A DNA stretch of 64,000 bases from Candolleomyces eurysporus. Its lineage: Eukaryota > Basidiomycota > Agaricomycetes > Agaricales > Psathyrellaceae. Location of the stretch: contig JANBPK010000814.1 of NCBI GenBank assembly GCA_027579435.1, forward strand, positions 62,001 through 126,000, written 5' to 3'. The notes below the pieces were generated by a model that saw nothing but the letters and a program-made list of their open reading frames with translations, had not been told where the DNA came from and searched no databases. Position 1 is the stretch's first letter. Every line of letters starts with the position of its first letter. Made by a program: the position numbers and the translations under genes. Below are positions 1 to 12,305 of the stretch, one piece after another.

Positions 1-529
1 AGGTGGCTTGCGTAAGTGTCGATCCCTTACTGGATGAGCCTTACGGCCACGTTACGGATGCAATTCGGCTTCTCGCACAGCAAAGTTGGATAAGTCGTTG
101 ACGACAGATCCGTACACAACTCTGTTTTCAACTCTTACTTACCCCGCTCTGCCCCAAGTCGCCTCGCAGGCCATTCTCTCGCTCATTGTTCGCCCCCCAA
201 GCCCAGCGCGACGAAAAAGTTAATCAGAGATATCGCAGATATGATGGCCGTGATGATAAAAGGAGCGAAAGTTGGACCAAAAGAGTATGTCAACGGACCC
301 ACATCGTTGTTGCTGTAGTCGGTCTTGCGAGGTGGGTCGAACGTTACACCATCATCCTTCATTCGTCAGATTGCTCATTTTTACAGGTGCTTCTCGGGTC
401 GAGTGGAACTCCACAGTCATATAAAACCCGGACGAAGCATCCCGGAAATGCATCATCAACTTCTCTCGTCTTCCAACCCTCACACAAAACACACTTCCGA
501 CCTAATTTCATCTACTCGACTTCAAACAG
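1..529 (+). promoter_or_regulatory. upstream region of the first P450
   Basis: No gene is recognised here; the short open frames have no recognisable domain. A TATAAA lies at 420-425, about 105 bp before the P450 start codon at 530, and the stretch between is C/T rich, as is usual for basidiomycete 5' leaders. Reading the TATA as the core promoter is an inference. Confidence 0.45.
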
Positions 530-2621
530 ATGCACCCAGCCGCTCTCGTAGCATGCGGAGGACTTGTTTGGGCTGCTAAGAGCATCGCTGAACAGAGGAA
601 AAGAAATCCGCGAGGCCTCCCGTTGCCACCAGGTCCCAGAGGTTTGCCTGTCCTTGGCAACCTATTCCAGCTCCCTCAAGCTGAGCAATGGAAGGTTTAT
701 CAAGAGTGGTCTAAACAATATGGTACGAATCATACTGCTACGGCATTTGTCACAATAACGACACGCTGATCACTTCTGTCATGTCATCCAGGCGATATGG
801 TCTACCTCGAAGCTATGGGCCAACCCATCTTGATTCTCGGGACCTTGGACCGTACTGAGGATCTCATGGAGAAGCACGCTACCATGTACTCGGACAGGCC
901 GACGTTGCCTGTTGGTCAATTGTATGTTTATCGACTTACTTTAATATTCCTGGACGTGTGCTGAAATGACAATGATCTTCAGCATTGATCTTAGTAACAG
1001 CTTTGCCATGATGAACTATGGCCCAGAGTGGCGCCACGATCGACGTGTCTTCCACCAGTACCTGAACCATAATGCAGTCGTTCAGTACCACCCTATCATG
1101 GAACAAGAGGCAGTGAACCTCCTCCGCCGACTGACCGAAACCCCTGATAAGTTCAGGGATCATGTTCGATTGTAAGTCTGTCAATCTTCAGACATTCGAT
1201 ACACCGGTGCTGACGCTTCCTTTCCAGCACTCTCGGATCCATCATCATGCGTGTTTCCTATGGATTCGACGACGTCGAAACCAATAAGCGTCTCGTCACC
1301 GACGCCGAAGCTCTTGTGTCCTCGTTCACCGAAGCCATCGTCCCTGGACGATACCTCTTCAACTCCTTCCCAAGCTTGGGTCTGTTGCCCGACTGGTTCC
1401 CGGGAACCGACTTCAAGCAAAGGTTCAGGGACTTGGACAAGATGAACCGCCACATGCTTACCTCGCCATTCGAGGCTACTCAAAATAACTTGGTGCGTGG
1501 TCCTCGGTGTATCTTTTGGTCAGCTTTCTTATTTTGCCTCATCCTTCGACATTCATAGAAGGATGGTGTTCGAAGCGCATACCCCAACATGGCGACAGAC
1601 CTTATCGACAAGCTCCAGGACGATAACACTCCTAGCTGGATTGGCAGTGAAAAGGTTGCGAAGAACGTTTGCGGTCTAGCATACCTCAGTGCGTTCTTCT
1701 TTTCCCAGCTTCGCGCTTGCCGTGGCTGATAGATATTTCCTTGGATAGCTGGGGCCGACACCACCGTCAGCTCAGCATGGGCCCTTGTGTTCGCATTGGC
1801 TGCGAACCCAGAAGCCCAGAAGGCGGCACAAGAAGAGATTGACCGGGTCATCGGAAACGATCGCTTGCCTCAGCTCTCTGATCGTGAACAGTTGCCCTAT
1901 GTTGCTGCAGTCGTGAAGGAGACGAGCCGATGGCACTCGGTTGTCCCTCTTGGTACGTCCTCTCGTGCTACTCGATTTTTCATGTCGTCTGAACTTCCTG
2001 CTCTCCAGGTCTATCCAGAGCAAGCGCCGAAGACTCTGAGTACAACGGATATTTCATCCCCAAGGGTACCTATATCATGATGAACACCTGGTATGTGAAC
2101 CCCCGCTTCCATACTTGATCTCGCCAAGTTCAACTGACTGAATCTGCCATCAGGGCATTTATGCACGATCCCGAAGTATTTGAGAATCCCATGGAGTTCA
2201 GGCCTGAGCGCTACTTGAAAGATGGCGAATTCAATCCTAATGTTCTCGACCCTGAAGTTGCCGCATTCGGTTACGGTCGTCGGTAAGTCCTTATCAACTT
2301 GGGTGTCCACCATTCGTCGTCGAATTCTGATTATCTCTGTTCAATAGTATTTGCCCTGGTCGTCACCTCAGTAACGACGCTATCTTCCTTTTGGCAGCCT
2401 CGTTGTTGGCTGTATTCGATATCACCCCACCAAAAGACGAGTCTGGAAAGCCAGTGAAGTTGGAATTCCGACCTTCATCAGATGTTGTCTCGTGAGTGTC
2501 CGCTAGACAAAAGATATCTGACAAACACTCACGATAGTCATTCTGGCTTCACAGGGTACCTTTACCTCACCAATGTGAATTCGCGCCCCGATCAGAGAAA
2601 CACGCTGCTCTGTTCCTATGA
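530..2621 (+). CDS. cytochrome P450 monooxygenase
   Basis: A membrane-bound heme monooxygenase that inserts one oxygen atom from O2 into an organic substrate using NADPH-P450 reductase. Ten exons read through nine short GT-AG introns (for example 723-791, 922-982, 1172-1227, 1493-1558). The N-terminus has a short hydrophobic anchor followed by the proline-rich hinge LPLPPGPRGLPVLGN. The I-helix reads TGADTTVSSAW; the usual alanine before GADTT is a threonine because an intron falls there. The K-helix ExxR is ETSRW and the heme loop is FGYGRRICPGRHL with its cysteine ligand. The last intron ends near 2555 and the protein finishes ...RSEKHAALFL. It resembles the fungal O-methylsterigmatocystin-oxidoreductase-like P450s that are abundant in agarics. 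The substrate cannot be told, and no terpene or polyketide synthase lies nearby. Confidence 0.93.
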
Positions 2622-3724
2622 CCGACTTGACGATAATGACAATGACAATGATTGAAGTAATCTCTCCTGTATATTTGCCTCTTTAAGACTTAACGTCCTT
2701 AATGTTTGTCTCCTGTTGCAATTACTAGCTAGTGTACACGCTTTACTATACTCTTTGTTTATGACCGCCATTTTCTCCCAATTTCTTTAACGCATGTTAC
2801 TGTTACAAGCTTGTTCAGTGTTCAAGTTACGATACCGACTACATACCTCAATAGATTCTCTTATCTCAATGTCATATCATCCGCCACCGCCACCTTTCAA
2901 TGGCAGCACTTTCAATGGCAGCAGGAAGAAAGCGGCGCCCGCTCTTCAGACTCCTTTATGCAGAGTTCACGGCTACCAAGTGGCACAATAGGTACAATTG
3001 TGCTTGGGACCACGAGGGACTCTCTACCTGCACGTCTTGCGATTTGAGCGGCTCCGTCGGGTTGCGACCCGTGGGGTTTGAATGGCTATTGGTGAGAGAG
3101 TGAACCTCTGTATGGGTATTCCATGGGAAAGACGTGAGAAGGACGGCGTACTTGCAAGAATTTACGGCAAGCATAAGGTTCGTTGCCTACTGACGACTTC
3201 GAAGCTTCGAAGTCAATTTCGCGGTTATATCGATTGCCTTCTAGTCGCCGCTTCATTGTACTACGCAAATATGTTACCCAGGTAACTACCACAGAGCGTC
3301 TGTTCCTTCGACCGGTGAGACCTCCACAGTGGCGGATATCGATATTCCTGACCGTTTTTGATACCCGGTAGCTTTCCGACAGGGCTGAGAAGGTCTCAGT
3401 ACCCCATGCATCTTCAACAATCCACCATCAGAAGTTCAGCAAGGCTGAAGTTGGGAAGAGTAGGGAGGCCGCACATAAACTCCGTGATTTGAGATTGCTC
3501 ATTGGAGTTACTGTTTTGGGAGCACAGGCCTGGTTGTTGATTCCTGAGTGGAAAGATCCATCTATATTTGATGGGCAATCTTCGATTTCCTGAGAGGACC
3601 CTAGAATTGAAGATAGACGGGCTATACCTATATTAGCCCGAGGTACTGTAGACGTTTCTCCCCTTCCGATCACCCCCACCTTGCAGTATCTCATGCAGAA
3701 AACCTGCTACTAGCTGAACATTGT
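2622..3724. other. intergenic, no gene recognised
   Basis: This holds the P450 3' flank and the upstream region of the F-box gene. Open frames on both strands are short and have no recognisable domain. The only structure noticed is a perfect palindrome at 3195-3214. Confidence 0.5.
3195..3214. repeat. perfect 20-bp palindrome
   Basis: GACTTCGAAG is followed at once by its reverse complement CTTCGAAGTC, with no spacer. It lies in non-coding sequence about 500 bp upstream of the F-box gene. It could be a dimeric factor site or chance. Confidence 0.85.
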
Positions 3725-5185
3725 ATGTCGATCCTCGAGTCCACCCAATCCACCGAAATGGGCAGCCCTGTGTATGGCCCAGGCCAGTCGCCAATCGACA
3801 TACCTGTGCGCAAGCCGCGAAAGTCTATCCTGAAAGCCACGAAGTGCCTACCCATCAAGGCCCTTCAACCCCTAACACGCGCCATTACGGACATATTTCC
3901 CCTAGAACTCTTCCGACTCATCATCGACGCACTCCAGAATGACCGACGTACCTTGTCGTCTTGCAGTCTCGTTTGCAGAGCATGGCTTCCGCTGTGCAGG
4001 GAGCACTTTAATCCACACATGATGGTTCAGCCAGAAAACGCGCCAGGATTCGTAGACCTCGTCACATCATCACACTCTAGCATCAATATGAGCGTCCGGC
4101 ACCTCACCATCCAAAAGCAGCAGAGCGTAGTGGACCACTTTTTTCTGGTAAACTCGCCAACAAACACACCCACGTCCGCGAAACCACCTTCCCACTTCCC
4201 GAGGCCATTGGCATCCCAACTTCAACTATCTGACATCCTCTCCAAAGCCACTTCGTTGTGCTATGTCACCAAACTCACTCTTCAAAAGGGCTACGGGGAG
4301 GGCTCGGCCATAGCCAGCTACCTCCGGGAGTTCCTCTATCTCGAAGACCTCGAAATGCGCAGCTTCGAGTTCCTTTCATTCGCCGACCTCGCCGCTGTGT
4401 TATCAGCCCAGCCCAACTTGCGTCGGCTGTCATTAACAGATATCGCGTGGGGCGGTAACAACTCATCTCCACCCGCCAGCTCGCATGGAACAATCCCATC
4501 GGACACCAACAATCAGAGCAGATGCGTGCTTCCCAATCTCCGCCGACTCGAGCTATTCATGGAGCAGCAGGGGAAGCTCTTCAATTGGATTCTCGCTCGA
4601 CCGTCCATCCCAAGTGTCGAATACGTGGAGATCGGAGGGATAACAGAGGTTGACGACGCTATTGCCGTTAGCCGTTTCCTGCGAACCCTGGGTCCGGTTC
4701 TCAAGCACCTTAGACTATACAGTCCGAGCCGGATCAGTCAAGGTAAGGTTTTGACACTAGCGTCACCACTGCTTGAAACGCGCGATGAGCTGATATTTCC
4801 CTCTTGATTGAATCCATCAGTCAATCTCGTTCACAACACTGGTCTCGAATCGCTGAAAATCAGTCATCTTCATATCGGGTTGAACGAAAGGAAGGACAAC
4901 CACAGTCGAACGAACTCTGAAAGCGACGAAGTCTGCACGATCCTCTCTCAAATCTGTTCACCACACATCCGGATGATCAGCCTACAACTTCTCTTCAACG
5001 AGCCGGAATGCTTCGCGTTCATGAACTGGAATCAGGTCGCACGGACGCTGTCACTTCCACGATATCAGAGGTTGGAGTTGATGGAACTGCGCATTCCTAG
5101 ACTGAAGAAATGGATGGGCAACACGATCATGAGAACATTGCCGAATCTCGCGAACAGGGGTATCCTTTCGGTGGCAAATGGTTGA
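3725..5185 (+). CDS. F-box domain protein with leucine-rich C-terminal part
   Basis: Probably a substrate-recruiting subunit of an SCF ubiquitin ligase, from the F-box family common in Agaricomycetes. After a basic N-terminal tail comes the F-box-like segment (about residues 55-95) with IFPLELFRLIIDAL and the conserved CSLVCRAWLPLCR. The rest has irregular leucine-rich segments such as LEDLEMRSFEF, LRRLSLTDIAW and LRRLELF. One intron (4743-4820) is needed: the frame reads into ...RISQG before the donor and continues in frame with VNLVHNTGLESLKISHLHIG afterwards, ending ANRGILSVANG. It converges on the tRNA synthetase, leaving about 80 bp between the stop codons. It is not closely similar to the four MAHxC-type paralogs later in the window. 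The target is unknown. Confidence 0.8.
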
Positions 5186-5267
5186 CAGATTTCAGGAGGA
5201 TGCACGGAGAGGGGGAAGGTTTCCGCTGTACCCGATGTTTGCAAGATCTACATAATACGCACACATC

Positions 5268-8200
5268 TCAATGGTTCAGAGCTCCAGCGCACCGACCGCA
5301 TAACGTTTCCTCCGACTCTCTTGTATACGTCCAACAGCGGGGGCATTTTTCCAGCGGGGCAGGACGGACGCGAAGGGTCAGCTCGATGCCAGATTCTGCG
5401 CGGATTTAGATTGGCATGTGATAGGCAGGTGGAATGAGGCGGAACGACGTACTAGGTATCTGGAAGGTACCCGTGTAAGCCCAGTCCGGCGAGTCAGGGC
5501 TTGGCTCATTGGAGGAGACAATATTGGCATCGGAAACGATGAAGAGGGTTTTCAAAATATCCACTGCAATGTACAATAACAACCATCAAGCACTGTAACG
5601 AATAGTAAAACCATTAGACGAACCTCCTTGGTTGCGAATCAATTGGGTGAATTCGTTGTCCTGTGGAGCATCTTCCGGAACTATGATATCTACGGCTGCT
5701 TCAAGCGAACTTCGGATGTGCCTTTTGGAGAGAATATGAGACACGCGATATCACAGGGCGCCGACGGTACTCACTTCTTCATCCGAGCCTGTTCCAACAG
5801 TGAGAGCACTGGGCTTCTTAGCTGCATGTACCAATCCATTTCCTTGGCCGCTTGAGGGTCACTCCATTGCGCATCCTGAAGTTAGGAGTAAGAATTATAG
5901 ATCCTTAGAAGAAATCACTCTCTACACACCAACGGGTTCCACGGCGTCATAAAAACGGACGTGCCGTCACCTTTCCAAGTCGCGTGAACCTCCTCTGCAA
6001 GATGAGGTAGTATGGGCGCCATCATCTTAGTAAGGGATGACAGAATCTATACCCCCGACAGTCAGTCAGTCATAACGGCAGGCTCTCTATTACGCTTGGG
6101 GATGAAAACTCACATGCTCCAAAACTGTGACAACCCCACTCCTGGTAGCGCCGTCCACCGGATCAGCATAGAGGCAGTCCTTGGTTATGTCGAAATAGAA
6201 TGAGGAGAGCGTGATATTAGTAAAGTGGGTAAGAGCGTTGGCGACTTTCGAAAAAATCAGTTAGTAGAGTCCGGAGGTTGACAGGTGATATGTACGGACC
6301 TTTTGCAAAATTATATGTTGAGTATCCGTCCAACACGGTTTGCTCTAGTGTGTATAGTTCATGCATAATAAAACGTTCGGTCTGTAGGAAACCCCATGAG
6401 GCGCGATAAACCAAACGACAAGAAGGGAAATTCGTACGAGATTCAGTTCGGTCTTGGGGACCTTTTCTAGGGCAGGTCGCCCTGCAACGCCACCCATGTT
6501 GCCCAGACAGAAGCGGGCAGAGTTGCGGATTTTTCGGTACGATTCAGCGCTCTGTGAGAGCACAGTGGGACCGATGGACATGTCGCGCCAGTACTCAACC
6601 GTTGCAGCCCACAATCGCAGGATATCGGCACCATATGCCGGTTCCTTCTTCTTGTCCTAACATAGATGTCAACTTCTCTGGGTCTTGGAACGGGAAGTAT
6701 GACCAAAGAAGATATCTTACCTTCCCTCCATTGATAACGGTCAACGGACTGACAATATTTCCCAAAGATTTGCTCATCTTCCTCCCCTTCTCGTCCAAAA
6801 CCATGCCGTGCGTGATGAGCATCTTGTACGGACTCAAAGCCTTCTCAGCTTCGGAAGCCGAGCCAACGGCGGTCAGCAATTGGCTTTGGAACCACCCACG
6901 ATGCTGGTCGGATCCCTCGAGGCATACATCCGCATGGTGCCACCTGGCCTCCCCATCCGCGTTGCGTCCGACACCCATCTCAGGGAGCATGGACCAAGAG
7001 CTGCCGCTATCGAACCACACATCCATGGTATCGGTGCCCTTATAGTAGGCTTCGGAAGGATTGAGACCCTTGGCTTTGGCTTCTTCGAGTAGTGCAGGAG
7101 GCAAGAAGTCTTCTACGGAGCCCGACCACCAGTGACCGGTTCCTTTTTCTTCCAATATGGATAGAATGTGGTCCAAGGTTGTGGAGTCGAGGATAGCCTT
7201 GTCTGTGCTGGTCTCATAGAGAGCGGGGATGGGAACGCCCCAAACACGTTGTCGGGAGATACACCATTCGGAACGAGATTTCACGAAAGCTTCGAGGCGG
7301 TTACGAGCTAAAAAGAATAAATGAGTAACAGATAGGAAATTGGCATTGCCAGCACACGCACAAACTGGAGGGATGAACGAGACCTCTTGGAGGGCTTCGA
7401 GGGCATCATCTTTGATATTGTCCAAGTTGGCAAACCACTGGGAGGTAGCACTGCAGTTCGCAAAAATCCCATTAGCATCTCCCGCGGCTGCGCAAAATCG
7501 AGGGTCACATACGTCAAGATAATAGGCTGGTCCGTCTTCCAATCATACGGGTACCGATGCTTAATCCGCTTAATCTTGACCAACTGTCCAACATCCCGAA
7601 GCAGATCCACGGCGGCCTTGGACCCTTCTTTGAGCACAGACTTCTTCACGAGCTTCTCGGCAGCGTCACTTCCAATCACCTCAGCAACAGCTTCGGTGAA
7701 CTCTCCTGCACGACCAACATGACACAAAATGGAATTCGTGCTCGAAATGAGGCCGAGAGCCTTGAAGACTTGGTAATCCTCCGTTCCATGCGCAGGTGCG
7801 CAGTGGACCAAGCCGGTGCCAGAGTCCGAGGTGACGTGGGAGGAAGGGACGATTTCCAAAGATTCAGTCGATGCATTCGGAAGGGTGCCAAAGATTGGGC
7901 GATATTGGGTGCCAACGAGCTCGGAGCCTGGAACCTGGCCGAGGACTTCGATGGGGCCGAGAATATCATCTAGGTGCTCCAGCCTATCCTGCGCTACGAT
8001 GAACACGGTATCTCGCAGTCCATCTTCTTCACTTGTAGACTTGACAACGGAGTATACCAGCTCCGGGTGAACTGCAACGCCCTAAAGAACCAGGTGAGCA
8101 TCCACACGATGAGGCCATGTAACGCGACATACCATATTAGCAGTTAACGTCCAGGGAGTTGTAGTCCAGACCAGTAGTTTGACGCGTGGTTGTGAGGCAA

Positions 8201-9241
8201 GAATTGAACCCAGGGCTTCGCTAGGGCTGGACTCTAGATCGAATGTAACATATACCGAATGCGAGACGTGATCATCCTTGTACACCAACTCGGCCTCTGC
8301 CAGGGCCGATAAGGAGGAGGGAGAATAATGTACAGGTCGGTAATGTCTGTAAATCAGGCCCTTCTCAACCATCTTCTGGAATATACGGAGTTGGCGCATT
8401 TCGTATTTATGATCTACCTCGGAATTAATGCTGAGCTATCACAAAGAATGCAATGGCAGACTCACCCAGTGTACGGTAAGTCCGTTCATGCGAGTCCCAA
8501 TCCGCCATGATACCAAGCGTCCTGAACTGAGCCTTTTGGGATTCGACTTCCTTGGACGCGGTAGCTTGAGCAGCCTTCCGAATCTCACTCGGCGTCATTT
8601 GCGATACATGCACCCCGAGATCTTTCAGAGTCTTGTTCTCAATCGGAAGACCGTGACAATCCCACCCGGGGACATAGCTATACGTTCTTTAGGTCAAATG
8701 GGTCGCCACTTGGCTAAAAAGACGTACTGGACGCGTCTACCCTCCAACAGGTGGGAGCGGTTAATCATATCCTTCAGGACCTTGTTTAAGGCGTGTCCTG
8801 CATCCCTCGTGAGTGCCTCGGTTCAAAGCTTTTAAGGGTATCTCATACACACCCATATGAAGGTCTCCATTAGCGTACGGAGGTCCGTCATGGAAAACGA
8901 ACAGCGGTCCCTCATTATTCTCCCACTGTATATGCAACCACCAAACTCTCAGAACACCGCCGGAGAACTTAGGATAGAATACGCACCTGCCACTTGTACA
9001 GGCTATCACAAGTCAAGTCTCTATACTTGTCTTCCACCTCCTTCGCATTGGCCCACAGCGGAAACGATGTACTGGGCAACTGCAAGGTCTTCGCAAACGC
9101 TTTGCTGTCGAGCTTCGCCTGAGCTTTGCTCTCTGCCGATTCTGGTGAACTTGCATAGCAGCGGCGAAGACTAGGCCATTTTGAGTGTTTTGCTAGTTGG
9201 TTATATGTTCTGAACGCAGGACGGAGTGTCCTTCGAAGCAT
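5268..9241 (-). CDS. ISM1: isoleucyl-tRNA synthetase, mitochondrial
   Basis: A class I aminoacyl-tRNA synthetase that charges tRNA-Ile in the mitochondrion. The start at 9241 gives an Arg-rich presequence (MLRRTLRPAFRTYNQLA); a longer open frame from 9313 would lose it. In order: the nucleotide-binding region PPYANGDLHMG split by an intron from HALNKVL (HIGH-type motif HMGH), the editing (CP1) part with TTPWTL, a WDSHE region, FDSGSSWSML, and KMSKSLGN. An anticodon-binding domain follows (for example LPHLAEEVHATWKG). The last exon carries a C-terminal zinc knuckle, KCPRCWTYTRESE then LCGRC, as in bacterial-type IleRS. That exon joins through the donor at the ...FQIP codons, and translation ends ALNH-stop at 5268. 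There are more than ten short introns. The gene is complete and intact. Confidence 0.93.
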
Positions 9242-9894
9242 AACAGACCGCGTCGCAGCTGGACCGGAACGGGTGGTGGACGATGACAAGAAGTGACCTG
9301 GGCCGTCGGCCACTAACCGGTCTCCTAAACGGTCCGACGGAACCGGCGATGATCGATGGATGATCGCGAGTTCGAATCCTCATCAGTGCAATAGTCCACA
9401 GTAAAAAAAACGTCAATAAATCGTATTACAAAAATCACACTAGTCTGAACAACTATGTATACAGACAGCTATTATTCACAAGAAAAAAGGGTGCAGTCAA
9501 CGCGAGAAGAAGAAATATAATACAGAATAAGGTTATACAGGTCTAGCTCCCGTCTTGCAAAGAGACGAGCCATATGTACATATCCAAAGTCCAGCCTGAT
9601 AGATAGTAACTGGGCAATAACCAGCATAGCTGGCCTTGTTTCCAGTACGAAAAGCGAATTTGCCACCTGGAGCTAGTACTACTAGCACCATAGCGATGGT
9701 AAAAGGGCGTCAAGCCGGTTGTAGGAAACTCGGAAGGAAGAATGGAGGGGGTGCAAAGGTCGGTAGCAAGAAGTAGAACCTGAAGGATGAATCGGTGAGA
9801 AGGTAGAATGGGGGTAGGCGTTAGGTAAATAAATAATCATGATCAATCGAAAGCAAACGATCTGGTATCAATATCAAAGTATTTTGTTATGTTC
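9242..9894. other. intergenic between two minus-strand genes
   Basis: This contains the promoter side of the IleRS gene and the 3' flank of the glycosidase. It is AT-rich towards 9400-9650 and no gene is recognised. Confidence 0.4.
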
Positions 9895-11285
9895 CTAGTT
9901 GGAGCGGCGATCTCCGTGGGGAGCGCGTCGATGGATATGATTCCTCTTAACCATCCTGCGGGATCCAGCAGTTGAACCGTTGCCGGTGCCAAAGTTCGAG
10001 CCGGAGCCCTCAGTTTGAGGTCTTGAGCAGACCGCCGAGTGGATGCAATCACGGTAGGCGGCGTACATCAATACGACGAACGCTTGGCCTTCCGGACTGC
10101 CCGTGGTAAACGGTCTGGTATCAAGCCATCCAAGGGGGTTGACAGCAGGGGTAGCAATACCGGTTCTGGTGATGTGGGGGTTTCCGTTCCTATCGTTGCG
10201 TCCCAAGGTCCTGCGGATGCCTTCAGCCCAAGTGATGTAACGCTGGCCAAACACGGAAGGCTGGAGAACGGCCATTCGGTACGCAGTAGCGGCCAGGAGC
10301 GAACTGCCTGAAATCTCGCCGAAACCATGAGGACCACCAACGTCCTGATAATAGTTTCGCAGAAGGCCGCCATCATGGTTTGAACCCATGGCTCCGTCGA
10401 GGATTTCCTTGATGTAGCCTGTGAGGGTGGTGATAGCACCTTGCTGCCAGGTTTCGTTGGTTGCGGCAACTGGCGCCTTCATAACTGTAGCAAGCACACG
10501 TGTCATGCCCGCTGCAGCCCATGCGTTTCCGGACGACCACAGTCCCGTGTCTTGGGACTGAGGCCCAATGATATGCCTCCATGCACCCTTGTAAGGTTGG
10601 TCGGTGTCGAGTTGGAGAATTTCTCGGTACAACCTGCACTGGCGAACGGTTTCTCGGAGCAATCCAAGGTCTTCTTGATCAGCGGCGTAATAGGCCAGGA
10701 AAGGAGGCACCATGTACATGAAGTCCGCCCTATTGCAGCATGTTATCAGCAACGCAGTTAGATGAAAAAACTAAATTGAAATGAAAGGCAACAGATGAAC
10801 AGCACTCACCAGACCTCGGCAGTGTTTGCACGATGGGAGATGGCACCGTTCTGCATTCGTGGGACGTCTTCGAGGAGACCTTGAGCAGTGCGGCTTGCAG
10901 CGTTGGCGAACCCCTCGTCGCGCTTGCCCAGCATCACAGCGAACACGCCCATGCTCGCAGGATCGCCGGCGGCACCGTTGCCTCGGTCCAAGGCGTCGTA
11001 GCGTGCACCACCAAGGCGAACATTGTTGGCGACATAATCCAGCGCTCTGACTTTCGAGCGTGATACGTTGGCAACCGGGAAAGGGGCCACGCCGAAGACG
11101 GAGAACTGTGGGTTTTCGAGCTCGATGAGAGCTTCAGCAGTGGCTCCGAACTCCCATGAATGCGAGGGGAGGTCAACAGCGAGTTGGGTGACCTTCTCGA
11201 TGTCGAAACCGGCGTCGTAAGGGAAAGGGTTGAAGTTGTTGAGGGCAGCGGAAATCAAGCCGATGGCAGGTAGGATCTTGGACAT
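9895..11285 (-). CDS. secreted six-hairpin glycosidase, GH105-like
   Basis: Probably an unsaturated rhamnogalacturonyl/glucuronyl hydrolase-type enzyme acting on pectin breakdown products outside the cell. Two exons are separated by one intron (about 10731-10811). The N-terminus MSKILPAIGLISAAL looks like a cleavable signal peptide. The (alpha/alpha)6-barrel signatures include HSWEFGATAEALIELENP, GDPASMGVFAVMLGK, NGAISHR, ADFMYMVPPFLAYYAADQ, GLWSSGNAWAAAGMTR and GGPHGFGEISGSSLLAATAY. The C-terminal 40 residues are Gly/Ser/Arg-rich and probably unstructured. A TTTATAAC box stands about 40 bp before the start. GH105 is my best family call; the related GH88-type or an uncharacterised six-hairpin family is the alternative. 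No other pectin gene is near. Confidence 0.8.
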
Positions 11286-12305
11286 GATGAAGATGAGTCG
11301 GGGTCGTTGAAAGGGGCGACGTCGTTATAAAGAAGGAGAGACGTGAAAAGAGAGACACGACTCGTGTACGTTGATAAAGAGCGACAGACAACACGATTCC
11401 ACGACGGGAATGTTTGTTGAGCGTCTTAAATGAATCACCAACCAAGAGAGCGAGGGCCAAGGCGATGGAGACAACACACGCGCCCCCAAGAACAACCCAA
11501 GAGATCAAAACATTCTATTCCGTTCCAGGGCCACACGGGCCCATTACGGGAATTCAGCCTGATGGCGGCCCCCTTGGCGCGCCAGTTGGTGTATTTGTTG
11601 TGACCGGTGTCACCAGTAATGTTCCGAGCAAGCCTCGTTGTGGGGCCGTGCATGTTGCTACCGTCCACAAGTTTGCCACACAATCCGAGCCAGAAAACGG
11701 CAGAAATATAGCCAGGAAACTGAAGGAACAGGCTGGACGAGCTCTAGGCAATCCTCCTAAAAGACGGAGTACAAACACCGTTGAAACATTGTTTGAACGC
11801 GCGTAGCTGACATAGTTCACCCAAATAGGGCCTTGATGTCACATTGTCCTTGATGTGCAAAATTTCCAGCTGAAACCGAATAGACATCCGTTGATATCCG
11901 AGTGGAAATCTACATAGCAGGACCATGAAGGAGGGAAGAGCGAGAAGAAGGGACAAAGGGCGTCAACACTCCCGTTCTAACTTTATGTACTATCCAAACA
12001 TCAATCGAACCACTCGTTTAGTATACCCGCAGAACCCGAATGCATCTCAGGCCTATCGTATCCTATAAAACACCTAGCTAGCTAGCGACGTACCCGTGTC
12101 CTTAAACGAAAACATTTGATGCATGATGGCTCGAAACAGCAACAACACGTAGCGATATAACACCCTGTCAGCCCAAATATAAGTACAGCAGCTAATACAA
12201 TTAAACTCTTAAGTCAAGTCCAAATAGCCTCAAGCTTCGCTTCATTTGACCACAACAAAAAGAAAAAACCTCTAGAAATCCCAAGTGACAGTAGTTGAAG
12301 AATCC
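11286..12305. other. intergenic, no supported gene
   Basis: This is the glycosidase promoter side and the 3' flank of the ubiquitin protease. A 130-residue plus-strand frame (11414-11806) is open, but it overlaps minus-strand open frames and has no domain; I do not call it. Confidence 0.4.
11324..11331 (-). promoter_or_regulatory. TATA-like box of the glycosidase gene
   Basis: On the minus strand this reads TTTATAAC, about 40 bp upstream of the ATG at 11285, the expected region for a fungal core promoter. Confidence 0.45.

Noticed and set aside
186..579. Short frames before the first P450
   Set aside because: They overlap the promoter and leader, lack domains, and conflict with the clear P450 start at 530.
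9270..9400. tRNA-like B-box (GTTCGAATCC) near 9371
   Set aside because: The T-stem does not pair, no matching acceptor stem or proper anticodon arm is found, and an A-box is missing.
11414..11806. 130-codon plus-strand ORF
   Set aside because: No domain, overlaps minus-strand frames of equal quality, and lies in the promoter of the glycosidase.
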